Of a stretch of 64,000 nucleotides of DNA, positions 9,013 through 17,861 are shown piece by piece. Origin of the DNA: Desulfosarcina widdelii (GTDB lineage Bacteria; Desulfobacterota; Desulfobacteria; Desulfobacterales; Desulfosarcinaceae). The DNA lies in the NCBI RefSeq assembly GCF_009688965.1, contig NZ_AP021875.1:1054001-1118000 (forward strand), read 5' to 3'. The position numbers and the translations under genes are program-made. The stretch's first letter is position 1; the number at the start of each line of letters is the position of its first letter. The notes under the pieces were generated by a model. That model did not search any database. It saw only the letters and a list, made by a program, of their open reading frames with translations, and was not told where the DNA came from.

Positions 9013-9594
9013 ATGGATTTTAAACGTCATATCGAATCCGCCTGGAATTTGACCCTCGGCAACATCGTCTCGCTGATTCTCCTGACCCTGGTCATGGTGG
9101 CGGTCAGTTCCCTTACACTGGGAATTCTGGCCCCGGTTACCTTGGCCGGCTACACCCAAAGTCTGCTGCTCCTCATCCGCAATGGACGTGAACCCAAAGT
9201 TCAGGACCTGTTTTCCCACATGAACCTGTTCCTTCCGCTTTTGGGTTTCGGCATCGCCCTTACGGTGGCCGTTGCAATCGGCTTTACCCTGCTGGTCCTG
9301 CCCGGCATTCTTATTGTTGTGGGCGTCACCTTCTGCTGCGTTTACATGCTGCCTTTGATGACCGACAAAAACCTGGGCATCGTGGATGCGATCAAGGAAA
9401 GTTACGCCATGGGGCGGCGCGGGGATCTGGTGGACCACGTGGTGGTGGTGGTCATCTTCATTGCCATTTCCGCGATAGGAAGCTCGGTATTCATCGGCGT
9501 ACTGTTCACCCAACCCCTGGCAACGCTCTTTCTGCTTTTCACCTACGAAGAAAAGATTGCTGGAAGCGCCCCCCCTGCCCCACCGCAGCCCTGA
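9013..9594 (+). CDS. polytopic membrane protein, DUF975/YciC-like
   Basis: 193 aa with about four membrane helices: residues about 15-48, 70-100, 100-120 and 140-175 (LTLGNIVSLILLTLVMVAVSS; LLGFGIALTVAVAIGFTLLVLPGIL). The pattern LPGILIVVGVTFCCVYMLPLMTDKNLGIVDAIKESYAMGR, with amphipathic DAIKESY after the third helix, is typical of the YciC/DUF975-type membrane proteins whose role is unknown. The C-terminus is short and proline-rich (APPAPPQP). The ATG at 9013 has TGGAGAG just upstream. It is the last gene before a palindromic repeat, and no terminator other than that repeat is visible. Confidence 0.8.
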   Translation: MDFKRHIESAWNLTLGNIVSLILLTLVMVAVSSLTLGILAPVTLAGYTQSLLLLIRNGREPKVQDLFSHMNLFLPLLGFGIALTVAVAIGFTLLVLPGILIVVGVTFCCVYMLPLMTDKNLGIVDAIKESYAMGRRGDLVDHVVVVVIFIAISAIGSSVFIGVLFTQPLATLFLLFTYEEKIAGSAPPAPPQP

Positions 9595-9702
9595 TGAGGG
9601 CAATGTATCAGGGGCTCGGCGCACCGTGCCCCTGCCAAAGAATCGGAATGTTTATTTGTCATTGTTTGATGGGCTCGTAAATAGCCGCATTTCCGACGGG
9701 CT

Positions 9703-9810
9703 CGTAAAAAGGCCGAGATCAAGGCTTGCGAATCCTGAGGAAGGAGGCGTACTTGGGCGTACGCCGCAGTGACGAAGGATGAGCGTAACGCCGATATCGG
9801 CCTTTTTACG
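9703..9810 (+). repeat. palindromic intergenic element, family 1 copy a
   Basis: A 108-bp element whose ends, CGTAAAAAGGCCGA and TCGGCCTTTTTACG, are perfect inverted repeats. The inner part contains GGCTTGCGAATCC, GAGGCGTAC and GTACGCCGCAGTGACGA, also partly self-complementary. The same core recurs at 56992-57115 (same orientation) and 55294-55402 (reversed) with different but still pairing terminal stems. It lies between the convergent 9013 and J-domain genes, where it could also act as a transcript end. A partial duplicate of the left tip (GGGCTCGTAAA) lies about 28 bases upstream. Confidence 0.8.
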
Positions 9811-9816
9811 CGCCCG

Positions 9817-10815
9817 TCATTGTTTGGATTTGCGCTTCAGCAACTTCCGATAGGCCGCGTTGAGCCGTATGAATCTCTCCGGATCGCCCCCCTTATCCGG
9901 GTGATGTTTCTGGGCCACTTTTCGGTATCTGCGTGTCAACATCCGGCAATCCATCTTTTTAAGGGTTTCGCTTGGCACGCCGAAAAGCCGTGCGGATTCT
10001 TCCAGGTTCACCCGTACGCTTTTCGGAGGCTGATAGATCCGATGCCGGTTCATGAAATCCCGTAGGAAATCTCCAAAGGGATCCCGCAGGGGAAAGGCAC
10101 TGTCGAAGTACATGACCGCGTAGCGCACAAGATGCGGTTGCAGGCATTCGCCGGTCTCTTCCTCCATCCAGAAAGATCGGTCCCGATTCAATTCGCAGAG
10201 GGTTTTGACGAAAAAGCGGTCCATTTTCCCCGAGTCGAGGGCTTCAGGGTGGTTACGAGCATAAATTTCAGTAAAGTGGCGTTGCAGGTCGAAAATCTGG
10301 TAGGTGTAAAGGGCCAGTTCCCCGGGTTTAAGCTGACGTTCGGCACGAATGAAATCGTGTTCGATCTCGTCCCGGGATTTACGGTCCAGTTTTGCGTAGA
10401 AGCGATCCGGTGTGCAGCCCATCTCCCGATGGCTGACCCTTCCCGTTCTTAAAAAATGGAGTCGATATCGATCGAAACGATGGTGGGCCGCGGCCGGGGT
10501 GCATTCCTTGGGATCGGAACAACGACGGTCTTTCCGATCGAATCCGTCGATCACCCGCCGGATGTGCGGTGCCAGGAAAGGCAGAAAAACCGGCTCCAGA
10601 TCGTCCTGGGAAACGGAAATACCTTGATCGGCGATGGCCTTTTCAAGGTTCGTGTCGATGTAAAAGCCATTGCCTCCGGGATAAACGATAAAGCGCGACG
10701 GATCGTCGCCTAAATCGAAAAGATCGCGGCTGCGGTATCCATTGTTATGGGAATAGGACTGTCGAATGATGTACCGCCAGCCCATATTTTTATCGGGCAC
10801 TCGAGCCAGGTACAT
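9817..10815 (-). CDS. protein with C-terminal J-domain
   Basis: 332 aa from the ATG at 10815, which has GGGAG upstream; an in-frame extension to 10953 has no ribosome site and an atypical composition. About residues 1-270 form an uncharacterised domain rich in Asp, Arg and Tyr. The last about 60 residues are a J-domain with the HPD tripeptide (AQKHHPDKGGDPERFIRLNAAYRKL), which stimulates Hsp70 ATPase activity. The inverted order, with J at the C-terminus, marks a specialised co-chaperone rather than DnaJ. An atypical Hsp70 is encoded about 7 kb away (261-3047) and is a conceivable partner. There are no membrane segments. Confidence 0.82.
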   Translation of the reverse strand: MYLARVPDKNMGWRYIIRQSYSHNNGYRSRDLFDLGDDPSRFIVYPGGNGFYIDTNLEKAIADQGISVSQDDLEPVFLPFLAPHIRRVIDGFDRKDRRCSDPKECTPAAAHHRFDRYRLHFLRTGRVSHREMGCTPDRFYAKLDRKSRDEIEHDFIRAERQLKPGELALYTYQIFDLQRHFTEIYARNHPEALDSGKMDRFFVKTLCELNRDRSFWMEEETGECLQPHLVRYAVMYFDSAFPLRDPFGDFLRDFMNRHRIYQPPKSVRVNLEESARLFGVPSETLKKMDCRMLTRRYRKVAQKHHPDKGGDPERFIRLNAAYRKLLKRKSKQ

Positions 10816-10997
10816 GGTAAGGTCTCCCGTATACCACGCACAGCGTCTGTTAAAACGCTTCCAACGCCGTACCGTTATTCTGAAAGTTGTTTTTTGAAAG
10901 ATAATCCTTGTAAGGGAAAACACAAACACAGATAACGACGTCCGCAAACCCAATCGATCAATGCCGCCGGAAAGCGATCATGGATATCGGATTGCGG

Positions 10998-12383
10998 TCA
11001 GTTGCTGCAGCGCGGCGTAGAAAAAAAAGTGCTGTGAATGGCGATCACGGCACGCTGAAGACTGTTTTCACGCACCAGAAAATAAAGGGCGGCGCGAGAC
11101 GGCCCGAAGGCAATCATGTTGACATTGACGTTGCACCCTGCGACAGCTGCGAAACAGCGTGCGGCAATGCCCTTTTTTCGTGAAAGCCCGTCGCCAACGA
11201 TACTGATCAGGGCGCTGTCGGCCACTTTTTCGATGCGGCGGAACGGCCGGGGGCGCAGGGACATGAGGGCCTGGCGGCCGGCATCCAGATCGTTGCGCGC
11301 CAGAAGCAGGCTGATACAGGTCTGGGAAGTGACCACCGAGCGGATATTGATCCCGTGATCGGTCATGGCAGCGGCCACCTGGGCCAGGATGCCCATGCGG
11401 GCGCCCACGCCGGAGGCGAAAATATTGAGCAGACCGATGCCGGTATCGTAGGCCACGCTTTTAATCACGCTGGGAGGCTGCGGGCTTTTTGCACAGATTC
11501 GGGTGCCTTCGACATCGGGCCTGACCGTATTGCGTATCGTGACGGGAATTTTTCGAAGCCGGACCGGTTCCATGGTTCGTGGATGAAGGATCTTGGCCCC
11601 GAAATAGGCCAGTTCGGCGGCTTCTTCGTAAGAAAGCTCGGGAATCAGCCGGGATTCGGGAACGATTTTCGGATCGGCGCTCATGAACCCATCCACATCC
11701 TTCCAGATTTCCAGACATTCGGCCTCAAGTGCGCCGGCTGCAACCGCAGCGGAGTAGTCGCTGCCGCCCCTGCCGAAAGTGGTGATGTCACCTTCGGGTC
11801 CCACACCGAAAAAACCGGGCATAAAAACGATGCTCCCTGTTTCCAGAGACGTTTTAAGATGCCGCCTGAAATTGGCCGCCGTTTTTTTGGGCGCCACCGT
11901 GGCGTCACCGAACTTGCCATCGGTGATCAGACCGATTGTCTGGGGCATGGCCGTCACGGATGTTATTTCCCGGCTGTTCATCACCGCGGCCAGCAGTTCG
12001 GCACAGGTCCGTTCGCCGAAACTGACGATAGTGTCGTAAAGGCGGGGGGTAATCTCGCGAGTAAAACTGAGACCGTAAAGAAGACGCTCCAGTTGGCTGA
12101 AGGAACCGGCAAGCGTCTCTTTGCACAACCGCCTCGATTTTTTGTCCTGGATCAAATGGCGTCCCACCTCGGCATGGCGGTTTCGGTAGTGCGCCATAAT
12201 ATCCGGTATCCTGGATTCATCGACCAGGGCCTGCTGCATGGATTCGATCAGAAAATCGGTGATGCCCTTCAGGGCGCTGACAACGATCACGTTGCCCTTG
12301 CCGCGCTCGGACAGCAAATCCATAATGGTTTGAATGGTCCTTTTCCCGTTAAGACAGCCGCCGCCGATTTTAATCACCCGCAT
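10998..12383 (-). CDS. aspartate kinase, divergent
   Basis: 461 aa. The amino-acid kinase domain (about 1-290) contains TTFGRGGSDYSAAVAAGAL and the substrate-site KDVDGFMSADPKIVP, both diagnostic of aspartokinases. Two ACT domains follow (about 310-460: GIGLLNIFASGVGARMGILAQVAAAMTDHGINI and ALISIVGDGLS). It would phosphorylate aspartate at the head of the Lys/Thr/Met pathway, with ACT-mediated feedback. The usual N-terminal KFGGTSV is KIGGGCLN here, an unusual variant. ATG 12383 has AGGAG 12 bases upstream; an upstream extension to 12509 would run into the divergent promoter region. No other lysine or threonine genes are adjacent. It is not fused to a homoserine dehydrogenase. Confidence 0.85.
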   Translation of the reverse strand: MRVIKIGGGCLNGKRTIQTIMDLLSERGKGNVIVVSALKGITDFLIESMQQALVDESRIPDIMAHYRNRHAEVGRHLIQDKKSRRLCKETLAGSFSQLERLLYGLSFTREITPRLYDTIVSFGERTCAELLAAVMNSREITSVTAMPQTIGLITDGKFGDATVAPKKTAANFRRHLKTSLETGSIVFMPGFFGVGPEGDITTFGRGGSDYSAAVAAGALEAECLEIWKDVDGFMSADPKIVPESRLIPELSYEEAAELAYFGAKILHPRTMEPVRLRKIPVTIRNTVRPDVEGTRICAKSPQPPSVIKSVAYDTGIGLLNIFASGVGARMGILAQVAAAMTDHGINIRSVVTSQTCISLLLARNDLDAGRQALMSLRPRPFRRIEKVADSALISIVGDGLSRKKGIAARCFAAVAGCNVNVNMIAFGPSRAALYFLVRENSLQRAVIAIHSTFFSTPRCSN

Positions 12384-12502
12384 GCTGATTTCTTGCTCCT
12401 CGGTTTCACTGGTTTTATCAAAGGTCTTTTGCCATACCCCAGCACTGGAAAAATGGCAACTGCGGGGCGACCGGTTTTTAGTAGCATATTCCCGAAAACC
12501 GT

Positions 12503-12540
12503 TTGACAAACGTTTTCATTTCCATTAGTGGTATGACAAC
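12503..12540 (+). promoter_or_regulatory. candidate promoter/operator in the divergent aspartokinase-GntR region
   Basis: A consensus -35 box TTGACA lies at 12503-12508. The best -10 candidate at 16-17 bases (TTAGTG, 12525-12530) is weak. Overlapping it, TGGTATGACAAC (12529-12540) resembles the TGGT-N-ACAA type half-sites bound by FadR/FCD regulators, so autoregulation by the adjacent GntR protein is possible. The 212-base gap (12384-12595) holds no other gene. Confidence 0.35.
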
Positions 12541-12595
12541 AGACGTCAAACGACAGACAACTGATTTTTAGCAGGGCCGAGGAAGGAGTTCTCCG

Positions 12596-13384
12596 ATGCC
12601 AGAATATAAATCCCTTAAAAAACCGCTGCTTTCGCAAGAGGTTAAGGACGCCATCCAGACTTCCATTGCCGACGAAACCTTTAAACCCGGAGAGAAGCTT
12701 CCATCGGAACGGGAACTGGTTGATCAGTTCCAGGTGAGCCGTGTCACCATTCGTGAGGCGTTGAGGAATCTACAAAGCGCGGGGTTGATCGAAATTCGAA
12801 GAGGAATCAACGCCGGAGCTTATGTATCGGAACCCAATTCCGATCCGATCACCGAAAATTTCAGGAATCTGATCCATATGGGCCGGATCGGCTTTTCCCA
12901 CCTTATCGATGCCCGTCTTTATATCGAACCGAGGGCATCGGAAATCGCCGCCAAATACGCCACGGACAAAGATATCGATCGCCTGCAGAAGGTTTTGGAT
13001 AAGGCTGCGGGTCAAGTTGCTACATCCCGGAAAAGCGCACGCCTTACCAACGTCTCTTTTCATGTTGAAGTCGCTAAAATCACAAAAAATCCAATTATTT
13101 TATTTATCACCGAATCCATCACCCAATCCTATTCGGCCACGATCATTGAACTGACGCGAACCCAACTCAGGCGACGGGTGATCCAGAAGTTTATCCTGGG
13201 ACACCGGGAGATCCTGGCTGCCATCGTGAAGCACAACCCTGCCGAGGCCTATGAAATGACCCGCCGGCATTTGCTCGATACCTACCAGGCATACACCCAT
13301 GTCCTGCCTGACGATCAAGTCCAGGAAATTGACCGCCGCATTCAACAGGAGAATCATTGTTGGTCCGAGGATACTGAATTGTAA
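12596..13384 (+). CDS. GntR/FadR-subfamily (FCD) transcriptional regulator
   Basis: 262 aa. The N-terminal winged helix-turn-helix (about residues 10-78) has the GntR signature KLPSERELVDQFQVSRVTIREALRNLQSAGLIE. The C-terminal all-helical FCD domain (about 95-235) contains DARLYIEPRASEIAAKYAT and HVEVAKITKNP, followed by HREILAAIVKHNPAEAYEMTRRHL; the Asp and His residues typically coordinate a metal and carboxylate effector. Such proteins repress catabolic operons for organic acids. It sits at the head of the TAXI-TRAP and catabolic gene run on the same strand, so that run is its likely target and its effector should be the imported substrate or a product of it. Confidence 0.9.
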   Translation: MPEYKSLKKPLLSQEVKDAIQTSIADETFKPGEKLPSERELVDQFQVSRVTIREALRNLQSAGLIEIRRGINAGAYVSEPNSDPITENFRNLIHMGRIGFSHLIDARLYIEPRASEIAAKYATDKDIDRLQKVLDKAAGQVATSRKSARLTNVSFHVEVAKITKNPIILFITESITQSYSATIIELTRTQLRRRVIQKFILGHREILAAIVKHNPAEAYEMTRRHLLDTYQAYTHVLPDDQVQEIDRRIQQENHCWSEDTEL

Positions 13385-13490
13385 AATTTTGTTTGGTCAT
13401 AACCGTCCGACGGTTCCCCGATAACCTGCCGCTTTCGGAACTGCAATAAAGCAGTCGACAACACCAAACCCAACTGGAAAGGAGAATGTT

Positions 13491-13910
13491 ATGCCCAAAC
13501 CGAGCAGGATTGAACTATTGGCAAGCGTCGTTCTCGCGATTGCGCTTTTCGGCCTCGGAGGATGCGCAACCACGGATGCCGGCGTCAATGAAGCTGCGTT
13601 CGAACAGAACATCCAGTACGAGGTCGCCCCTTCCGCGGAAATTACGAATATTGCCTACTGCATCAAACCGTACAAGGGCACCGACCGATTGCACATGTCC
13701 GTTACGGTGAAAAACAAGGCGGCCGAAACAAAACGGTTTCGGGTAAATATTTTTCTTCCGGACGGGACTTCGGCGGGTGGATTGTACCCGCGCAAGGTCA
13801 AGGGCGATGTCACCGGGGTGCCGGCCAGCGAGGAGCATACCCGCGAATTTCCGATGCTCTACAATCAACTGCCCAGCGGTTTCACAATCCTGATCAAGGA
13901 ACTTGGCTAA
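13491..13910 (+). CDS. small lipoprotein, function unknown
   Basis: 139 aa with a classic lipoprotein signal: a hydrophobic stretch LLASVVLAIALFGLGGC with the lipobox cysteine at residue 25. The mature part is beta-rich (DRLHMSVTVKNKAAETKRFRVNIFLPDG), suggesting a small immunoglobulin-like or beta-sandwich domain of the DUF1425/YcfL type. That family guess is weak. It is anchored in the cell envelope. It lies between the GntR gene and the TAXI solute-binding protein (30-base gap), so it may be part of the transport operon. The start has AAAGGAG just upstream. Confidence 0.75.
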   Translation: MPKPSRIELLASVVLAIALFGLGGCATTDAGVNEAAFEQNIQYEVAPSAEITNIAYCIKPYKGTDRLHMSVTVKNKAAETKRFRVNIFLPDGTSAGGLYPRKVKGDVTGVPASEEHTREFPMLYNQLPSGFTILIKELG

Positions 13911-13940
13911 TCCAGCAGAAAACAAAGAAAGGGGGGTTTT

Positions 13941-14936
13941 ATGCACGCAAAAAGATTGTTGCTCCGGTTCTCAAAACTTATCACTGTATTGTCGGTGGCG
14001 CTGTTCTTTGTGACGGCCCATCCAGCGTCTGCCATTGAATTTATTTCCTTCGGAACCGGGAGCCCGGCCGGCACCTATTACTTCCTCGGTGCCGGTTTCG
14101 CTTCGCTGATTAACAACAACGTCCCTAATGTTCGGGTGGCAGCCGAATCCACAGCCGCTTCGAATGAAAATGCCCGCTTGATGATTCGCGGTGAAATGGA
14201 GATGGGGCTGGCCTGCATGGGGACGCTCAATGGAATCAAGGCTCAGGGGCTGGAGGTCGATAAACTTCGACTGGTCGCCATTGGACACACCAGCGATGTG
14301 CATTGGATCGTTCGCAATGAATCTGACATTCAAACCATCGCTGACTTCAAGGGAAAGGTTATTGGCGTAGGACCGGCCGGCAGCGCGACCCTCAACGTGG
14401 TATCTAAAAAACATCTGCAAGATGGATGGGGGCTGACATTCGACGATTTCTCACCGAAATACATCTCTTTTTCTGAGGTCACACGTGGACTCCGGGATAA
14501 GACCATTGACGCCGGCCTGATCTTTGCCGGTGCGCCTCTTGCTTCTGTCATGGAACTGGCCCGTGACATTCCAATTCGAATTCTCGACATCCAGCCGGAC
14601 ATGCTGGCCGGGCTGCGGGCCAAGTTCAGCAATGTCGTCCCGCTGACCATTCCTGCCGGTACCTACAACGGAATCGATAAAGACATCCACACCTATTGTC
14701 TGCCGCAGATGTGGATCTGCCGCACGGATTTGTCCGAGGACCTGGTCTACAAGATGCTCAAGGCGGTTTATGACCATCCGGAAGACCGGGACGCGATCCA
14801 TCCCATGGCCAAAATGTATATTCCGAAGAACGCATTCCGCGGATCACCGGGTGTTCCCGTAGGGTACCATCCCGGAGCCATCAAGTATTACAAGGAGATA
14901 GGCATCTGGGATAAACGGGCCGAGTATTACGAATAG
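13941..14936 (+). CDS. TAXI-family TRAP transporter solute-binding protein
   Basis: 331 aa. A Sec signal peptide ends about residue 31 (ALFFVTAHPASA). The mature protein starts IEFISFGTGSPAGTYYFLGAGFASLIN, the family hallmark (a GTGSxGGTYY-like loop). Further TAXI features are IRGEMEMGLACMGTLNGIKAQG and the hinge LRLVAIGHTSDVHWIV. TAXI proteins bind carboxylates in the periplasm and hand them to a fused DctQM permease, encoded downstream at 15121. The ligand is unknown; the neighbouring hydrolase and GlcD-type dehydrogenase genes suggest an organic acid or amide. ATG 13941 follows an AAAGGGGGG run that acts as the ribosome site. Confidence 0.92.
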   Translation: MHAKRLLLRFSKLITVLSVALFFVTAHPASAIEFISFGTGSPAGTYYFLGAGFASLINNNVPNVRVAAESTAASNENARLMIRGEMEMGLACMGTLNGIKAQGLEVDKLRLVAIGHTSDVHWIVRNESDIQTIADFKGKVIGVGPAGSATLNVVSKKHLQDGWGLTFDDFSPKYISFSEVTRGLRDKTIDAGLIFAGAPLASVMELARDIPIRILDIQPDMLAGLRAKFSNVVPLTIPAGTYNGIDKDIHTYCLPQMWICRTDLSEDLVYKMLKAVYDHPEDRDAIHPMAKMYIPKNAFRGSPGVPVGYHPGAIKYYKEIGIWDKRAEYYE

Positions 14937-15120
14937 ACAACATCATTTATTTTCGTAAAAGCAGCCTTTGGACGGGGGAGGTGCTCGCAAAAGGCCTCTC
15001 CCGAAGCCGCATCCGCCACAACATGGTTTGCGCAAAAATGCTGACTTCTATTGCCGATCGCTGGGTGTATACCGGCAGTTCACATGAACCGTCGCGAACT
15101 ATCTGAAAACGGGGTCAATC

Positions 15121-17022
15121 ATGGAAAACCAAACCAAATCGTCCACCGCAAAAGCTCCCATGCTCATCCGCGTAATTGCCATTGCCATGAGCCTGTTTCA
15201 GCTTTACACGGGCATCTTCCAACTTACTGCCATGAATCAGCGGGTCATTCACGTAACCTTTGCCCTGGTGCTGATTTTTCTTCTCTATGGTTTCGACCAG
15301 AAGAAAAAACCACGAATCGCATGGCATGGGTACCTCATGGCTGGAGCCGTTTTTTTAATGGGGATTTATGTCCTGGCCAACTGGTTCAAAAAGATTGGCG
15401 AATGCGGGATGTGCCCCCCCTGGTACGAACTGGCGATGGGGACGGTCTTTTTGCTGATGTGCATTGAAGCTGCCCGTCGGACGCTGGGATGGATATTTCC
15501 GATTATCGCCGTCGTGGCTATGATCTACGCCCGCTTCGGAGAAATATTGCCCAGTTTCCTGGCCCACCGGAATTACTCTTTCGAGCGCATTGTCAGCAAC
15601 ATGTTTATCACCACGGATGGTGTTTTCGGCATGCTGGCGGGTATCTCGGCGACCTACATCTTCCTGTTTATTCTCTTTGGCGCCCTGCTGCGCGCCGCCG
15701 GGGGCGGAGAGTTTTTCATCAATCTCTCTTTTGCCCTGTTCGGGCATGTTCGCGGCGGTCCGGCCAAAATCGCCGTTGTGGCATCCTCCCTTTTCGGAAT
15801 GCTCTCGGGCAGCGGAACGGCGAATGTGGCCGGCACCGGGCAAATCACCATCCCGTTGATGAAGCGCAGCGGCTATAAACCCCATTTCGCAGCGGCTGTG
15901 GAAACCGTATCCAGCGCCGGCGGACTGCTGATGCCCCCGATTATGGGCAGCGCCGTTTTCATCATCATGGAGGTTCTGGGAGTCAACTACGTCACCATCA
16001 TGAAGGCCGGCGGCCTGGCAGCCATCTTGTACTATATCGGACTGTTCTTAATGATCGACATCGAAGCTCAAAAATTGGACATGGCGGGAATGCCCAAGGA
16101 GGAACTCCCCAGCCTGAAGCAGACCCTCAAAGAAGGCTGGTTTTTCTTCATTCCCATTTTCGTCCTGATTTTCTTTCTGGTGTATTCGAAGGTCTCGGTC
16201 ACCCGGGCAGCTTTTTGGGGCGCCGTTTCGATTCCCCTGTGCAGTCAACTGGCCGGTTCCGGTCGACGGATGACCATCCGCCAGTTTTTCGAAGGCCTTG
16301 AACAAGGCGCCATCACGGCCCTGCCCGTGGTCGCCATATTGTCTCTGGGCGGAGTCGTGCTTGGCATGATCACCCTGACCGGCTTGGGGCTGATGATGTC
16401 GGGCCTGCTGATCAAAATGTCAGGCGGCAATCTGCTGGCCCTGCTTTTCCTGACCATGATCGCCTCGATTATTCTCGGGATGGGCGTCCCGCCTGTGGCG
16501 GCCTATATCGTGTTGTCTATTCTCGTCGTGCCAGCCCTGATCAAACTCGGCGTATACCCGCTGGCCGCCCATCTGTTCGTCTTTTATTTCGCTACCATCG
16601 CCGGGATCACGCCGCCTATGGCTCCAGATGCATTCGTGGCCGCCGGCATTGCGGACGCCCCCATGATGCGTACCGCCTTTACGGCCTGTCGTCTGGCCCT
16701 GGTAATTTTTATCGTGCCGTACATGTTCGTTTATAATAACGCCCTGCTGCTAATTGGAAGCCCCGGGCAGATTGCCCAGGTCTGCATCACCTCCTTCTTC
16801 GGTGTTCTCGCGCTTGCCTGTGCCGCCCAGAATTATCTCGGCGGCCGTTTGAACATTGCATACCGGCTGCTTCTGTTTTTCGGCGGAGGGTGTTTGATTT
16901 ATCCGGGGCTCTATACGGATATCGTCGGTCTGGCAATCGTTCTTGTTCTCCTTTGCGTCCGGGTTCCCGATCTGGTGAAGCGGTTCACCATTGGACTGGT
17001 TCAAAGACAGCAAACTACCTGA
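15121..17022 (+). CDS. TRAP transporter fused permease (DctQM type)
   Basis: 633 aa with about 16-18 membrane helices. The first about 140 residues form the DctQ-like part; the remainder is the DctM-like 12-helix unit with GSGTANVAGTGQITIPLMKRSGY and, later, SAGGLLMPPIMGSAVFIIME. The second repeat motif lies in MIASIILGMGVPPVAAYIVLS and ATIAGITPPMAPDAFVAAGIA. Fused permeases accompany TAXI binding proteins, and the partner is 184 bases upstream. Transport is driven by Na+ or H+ gradients. The intervening gap shows no gene or clear promoter. The creatininase-like gene starts 17 bases after the stop, joining transport and catabolism in one unit. Confidence 0.92.
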   Translation: MENQTKSSTAKAPMLIRVIAIAMSLFQLYTGIFQLTAMNQRVIHVTFALVLIFLLYGFDQKKKPRIAWHGYLMAGAVFLMGIYVLANWFKKIGECGMCPPWYELAMGTVFLLMCIEAARRTLGWIFPIIAVVAMIYARFGEILPSFLAHRNYSFERIVSNMFITTDGVFGMLAGISATYIFLFILFGALLRAAGGGEFFINLSFALFGHVRGGPAKIAVVASSLFGMLSGSGTANVAGTGQITIPLMKRSGYKPHFAAAVETVSSAGGLLMPPIMGSAVFIIMEVLGVNYVTIMKAGGLAAILYYIGLFLMIDIEAQKLDMAGMPKEELPSLKQTLKEGWFFFIPIFVLIFFLVYSKVSVTRAAFWGAVSIPLCSQLAGSGRRMTIRQFFEGLEQGAITALPVVAILSLGGVVLGMITLTGLGLMMSGLLIKMSGGNLLALLFLTMIASIILGMGVPPVAAYIVLSILVVPALIKLGVYPLAAHLFVFYFATIAGITPPMAPDAFVAAGIADAPMMRTAFTACRLALVIFIVPYMFVYNNALLLIGSPGQIAQVCITSFFGVLALACAAQNYLGGRLNIAYRLLLFFGGGCLIYPGLYTDIVGLAIVLVLLCVRVPDLVKRFTIGLVQRQQTT

Positions 17023-17039
17023 CCCAGAAAGAGACGGTC

Positions 17040-17861
17040 ATGACTTCTCTTTATCTCTCGGAAATGACCTCAGGTGAATGCCGCCGGATTGCAGAGGAAG
17101 ACGCCGTAGTGGTGATCCCCATGGGGTCCATGGAACTGGAAGGCCGACACCTCCCACTTGGCGTCGACACCTTCGTTGCGGACGGAATTGTCCGTCATTT
17201 GAAAGGCGTTTCCGGCGTGTGTGTTGGTCCCACGCTACCCATAGGGTACTCCAAATGGTTTTTGCCTTTCGCTGGTACCATCACTCTGGAGACCGACACC
17301 CTGATCCGGGTACTCATCGAATATGTGGAAAGCCTGATATCTGCAGGGTTTCGCCGATTCGTTTTTTTAAACGCCCACAAAGGTAACAATGCCTGCATCG
17401 AATCGGCATCCCGCTCCATGATCGACCGCCATCGCATCAAAATTGGCATGTTGAGCGTTTGGAAGCTGGCCCACGAATTGTGTGCGGTCAAGGATGGTAT
17501 CATCGAGGAGGGTCGTTTCACCCATGCCGGTGAAATCATGACCTCTACGGTCATGGCCCTGAAGCCGGAAACCGTTGTCGACGAACGCATGCGTGGTGAC
17601 GCGCCCAGGTCGATGCAGGACAGTGCTTTCAAGGTAATAAATTTCCTGGGCGAAGTCTCCTTCAAGGATTCGGTGCAGATCGTTTACCAAGATATCCGTG
17701 AAATTACCGATTCGGGTACCATTGGCGACCCAACCTCAGCCAGTGTGGAAAAGGGGGAGGCCATCATCGCACGCCTGTCGGAGTATGCGCGCGCGTTTCT
17801 GAAGGAGTTTCGGATGCTGTCCCTGCAGGAGGACCCAACGGAGGTACCATGTCAAGCGTAA
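17040..17861 (+). CDS. creatininase-family metallohydrolase with altered metal motif
   Basis: 273 aa; ATG 17040 preceded by AAAGAGA; the longer frame upstream overlaps the permease and was rejected. The N-terminal MGSMELEGRHLPLGVDTFVADG aligns with the family motif GS-x-E-x-H-G-x-H-LPL-x-x-D. The first metal Glu (E32), the second His (H37) and the Asp (D43) are kept, but the His two residues after E32 is replaced by Glu34. A second motif is FLNAHKGNN in place of N-G-H-G-G-N. Family members hydrolyse cyclic or linear amides (creatinine, FAPy). Being between a TAXI-TRAP permease and an MmgE/PrpD gene, with a 13-base overlap into the latter, it likely acts on the imported compound. Confidence 0.85.
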   Translation: MTSLYLSEMTSGECRRIAEEDAVVVIPMGSMELEGRHLPLGVDTFVADGIVRHLKGVSGVCVGPTLPIGYSKWFLPFAGTITLETDTLIRVLIEYVESLISAGFRRFVFLNAHKGNNACIESASRSMIDRHRIKIGMLSVWKLAHELCAVKDGIIEEGRFTHAGEIMTSTVMALKPETVVDERMRGDAPRSMQDSAFKVINFLGEVSFKDSVQIVYQDIREITDSGTIGDPTSASVEKGEAIIARLSEYARAFLKEFRMLSLQEDPTEVPCQA

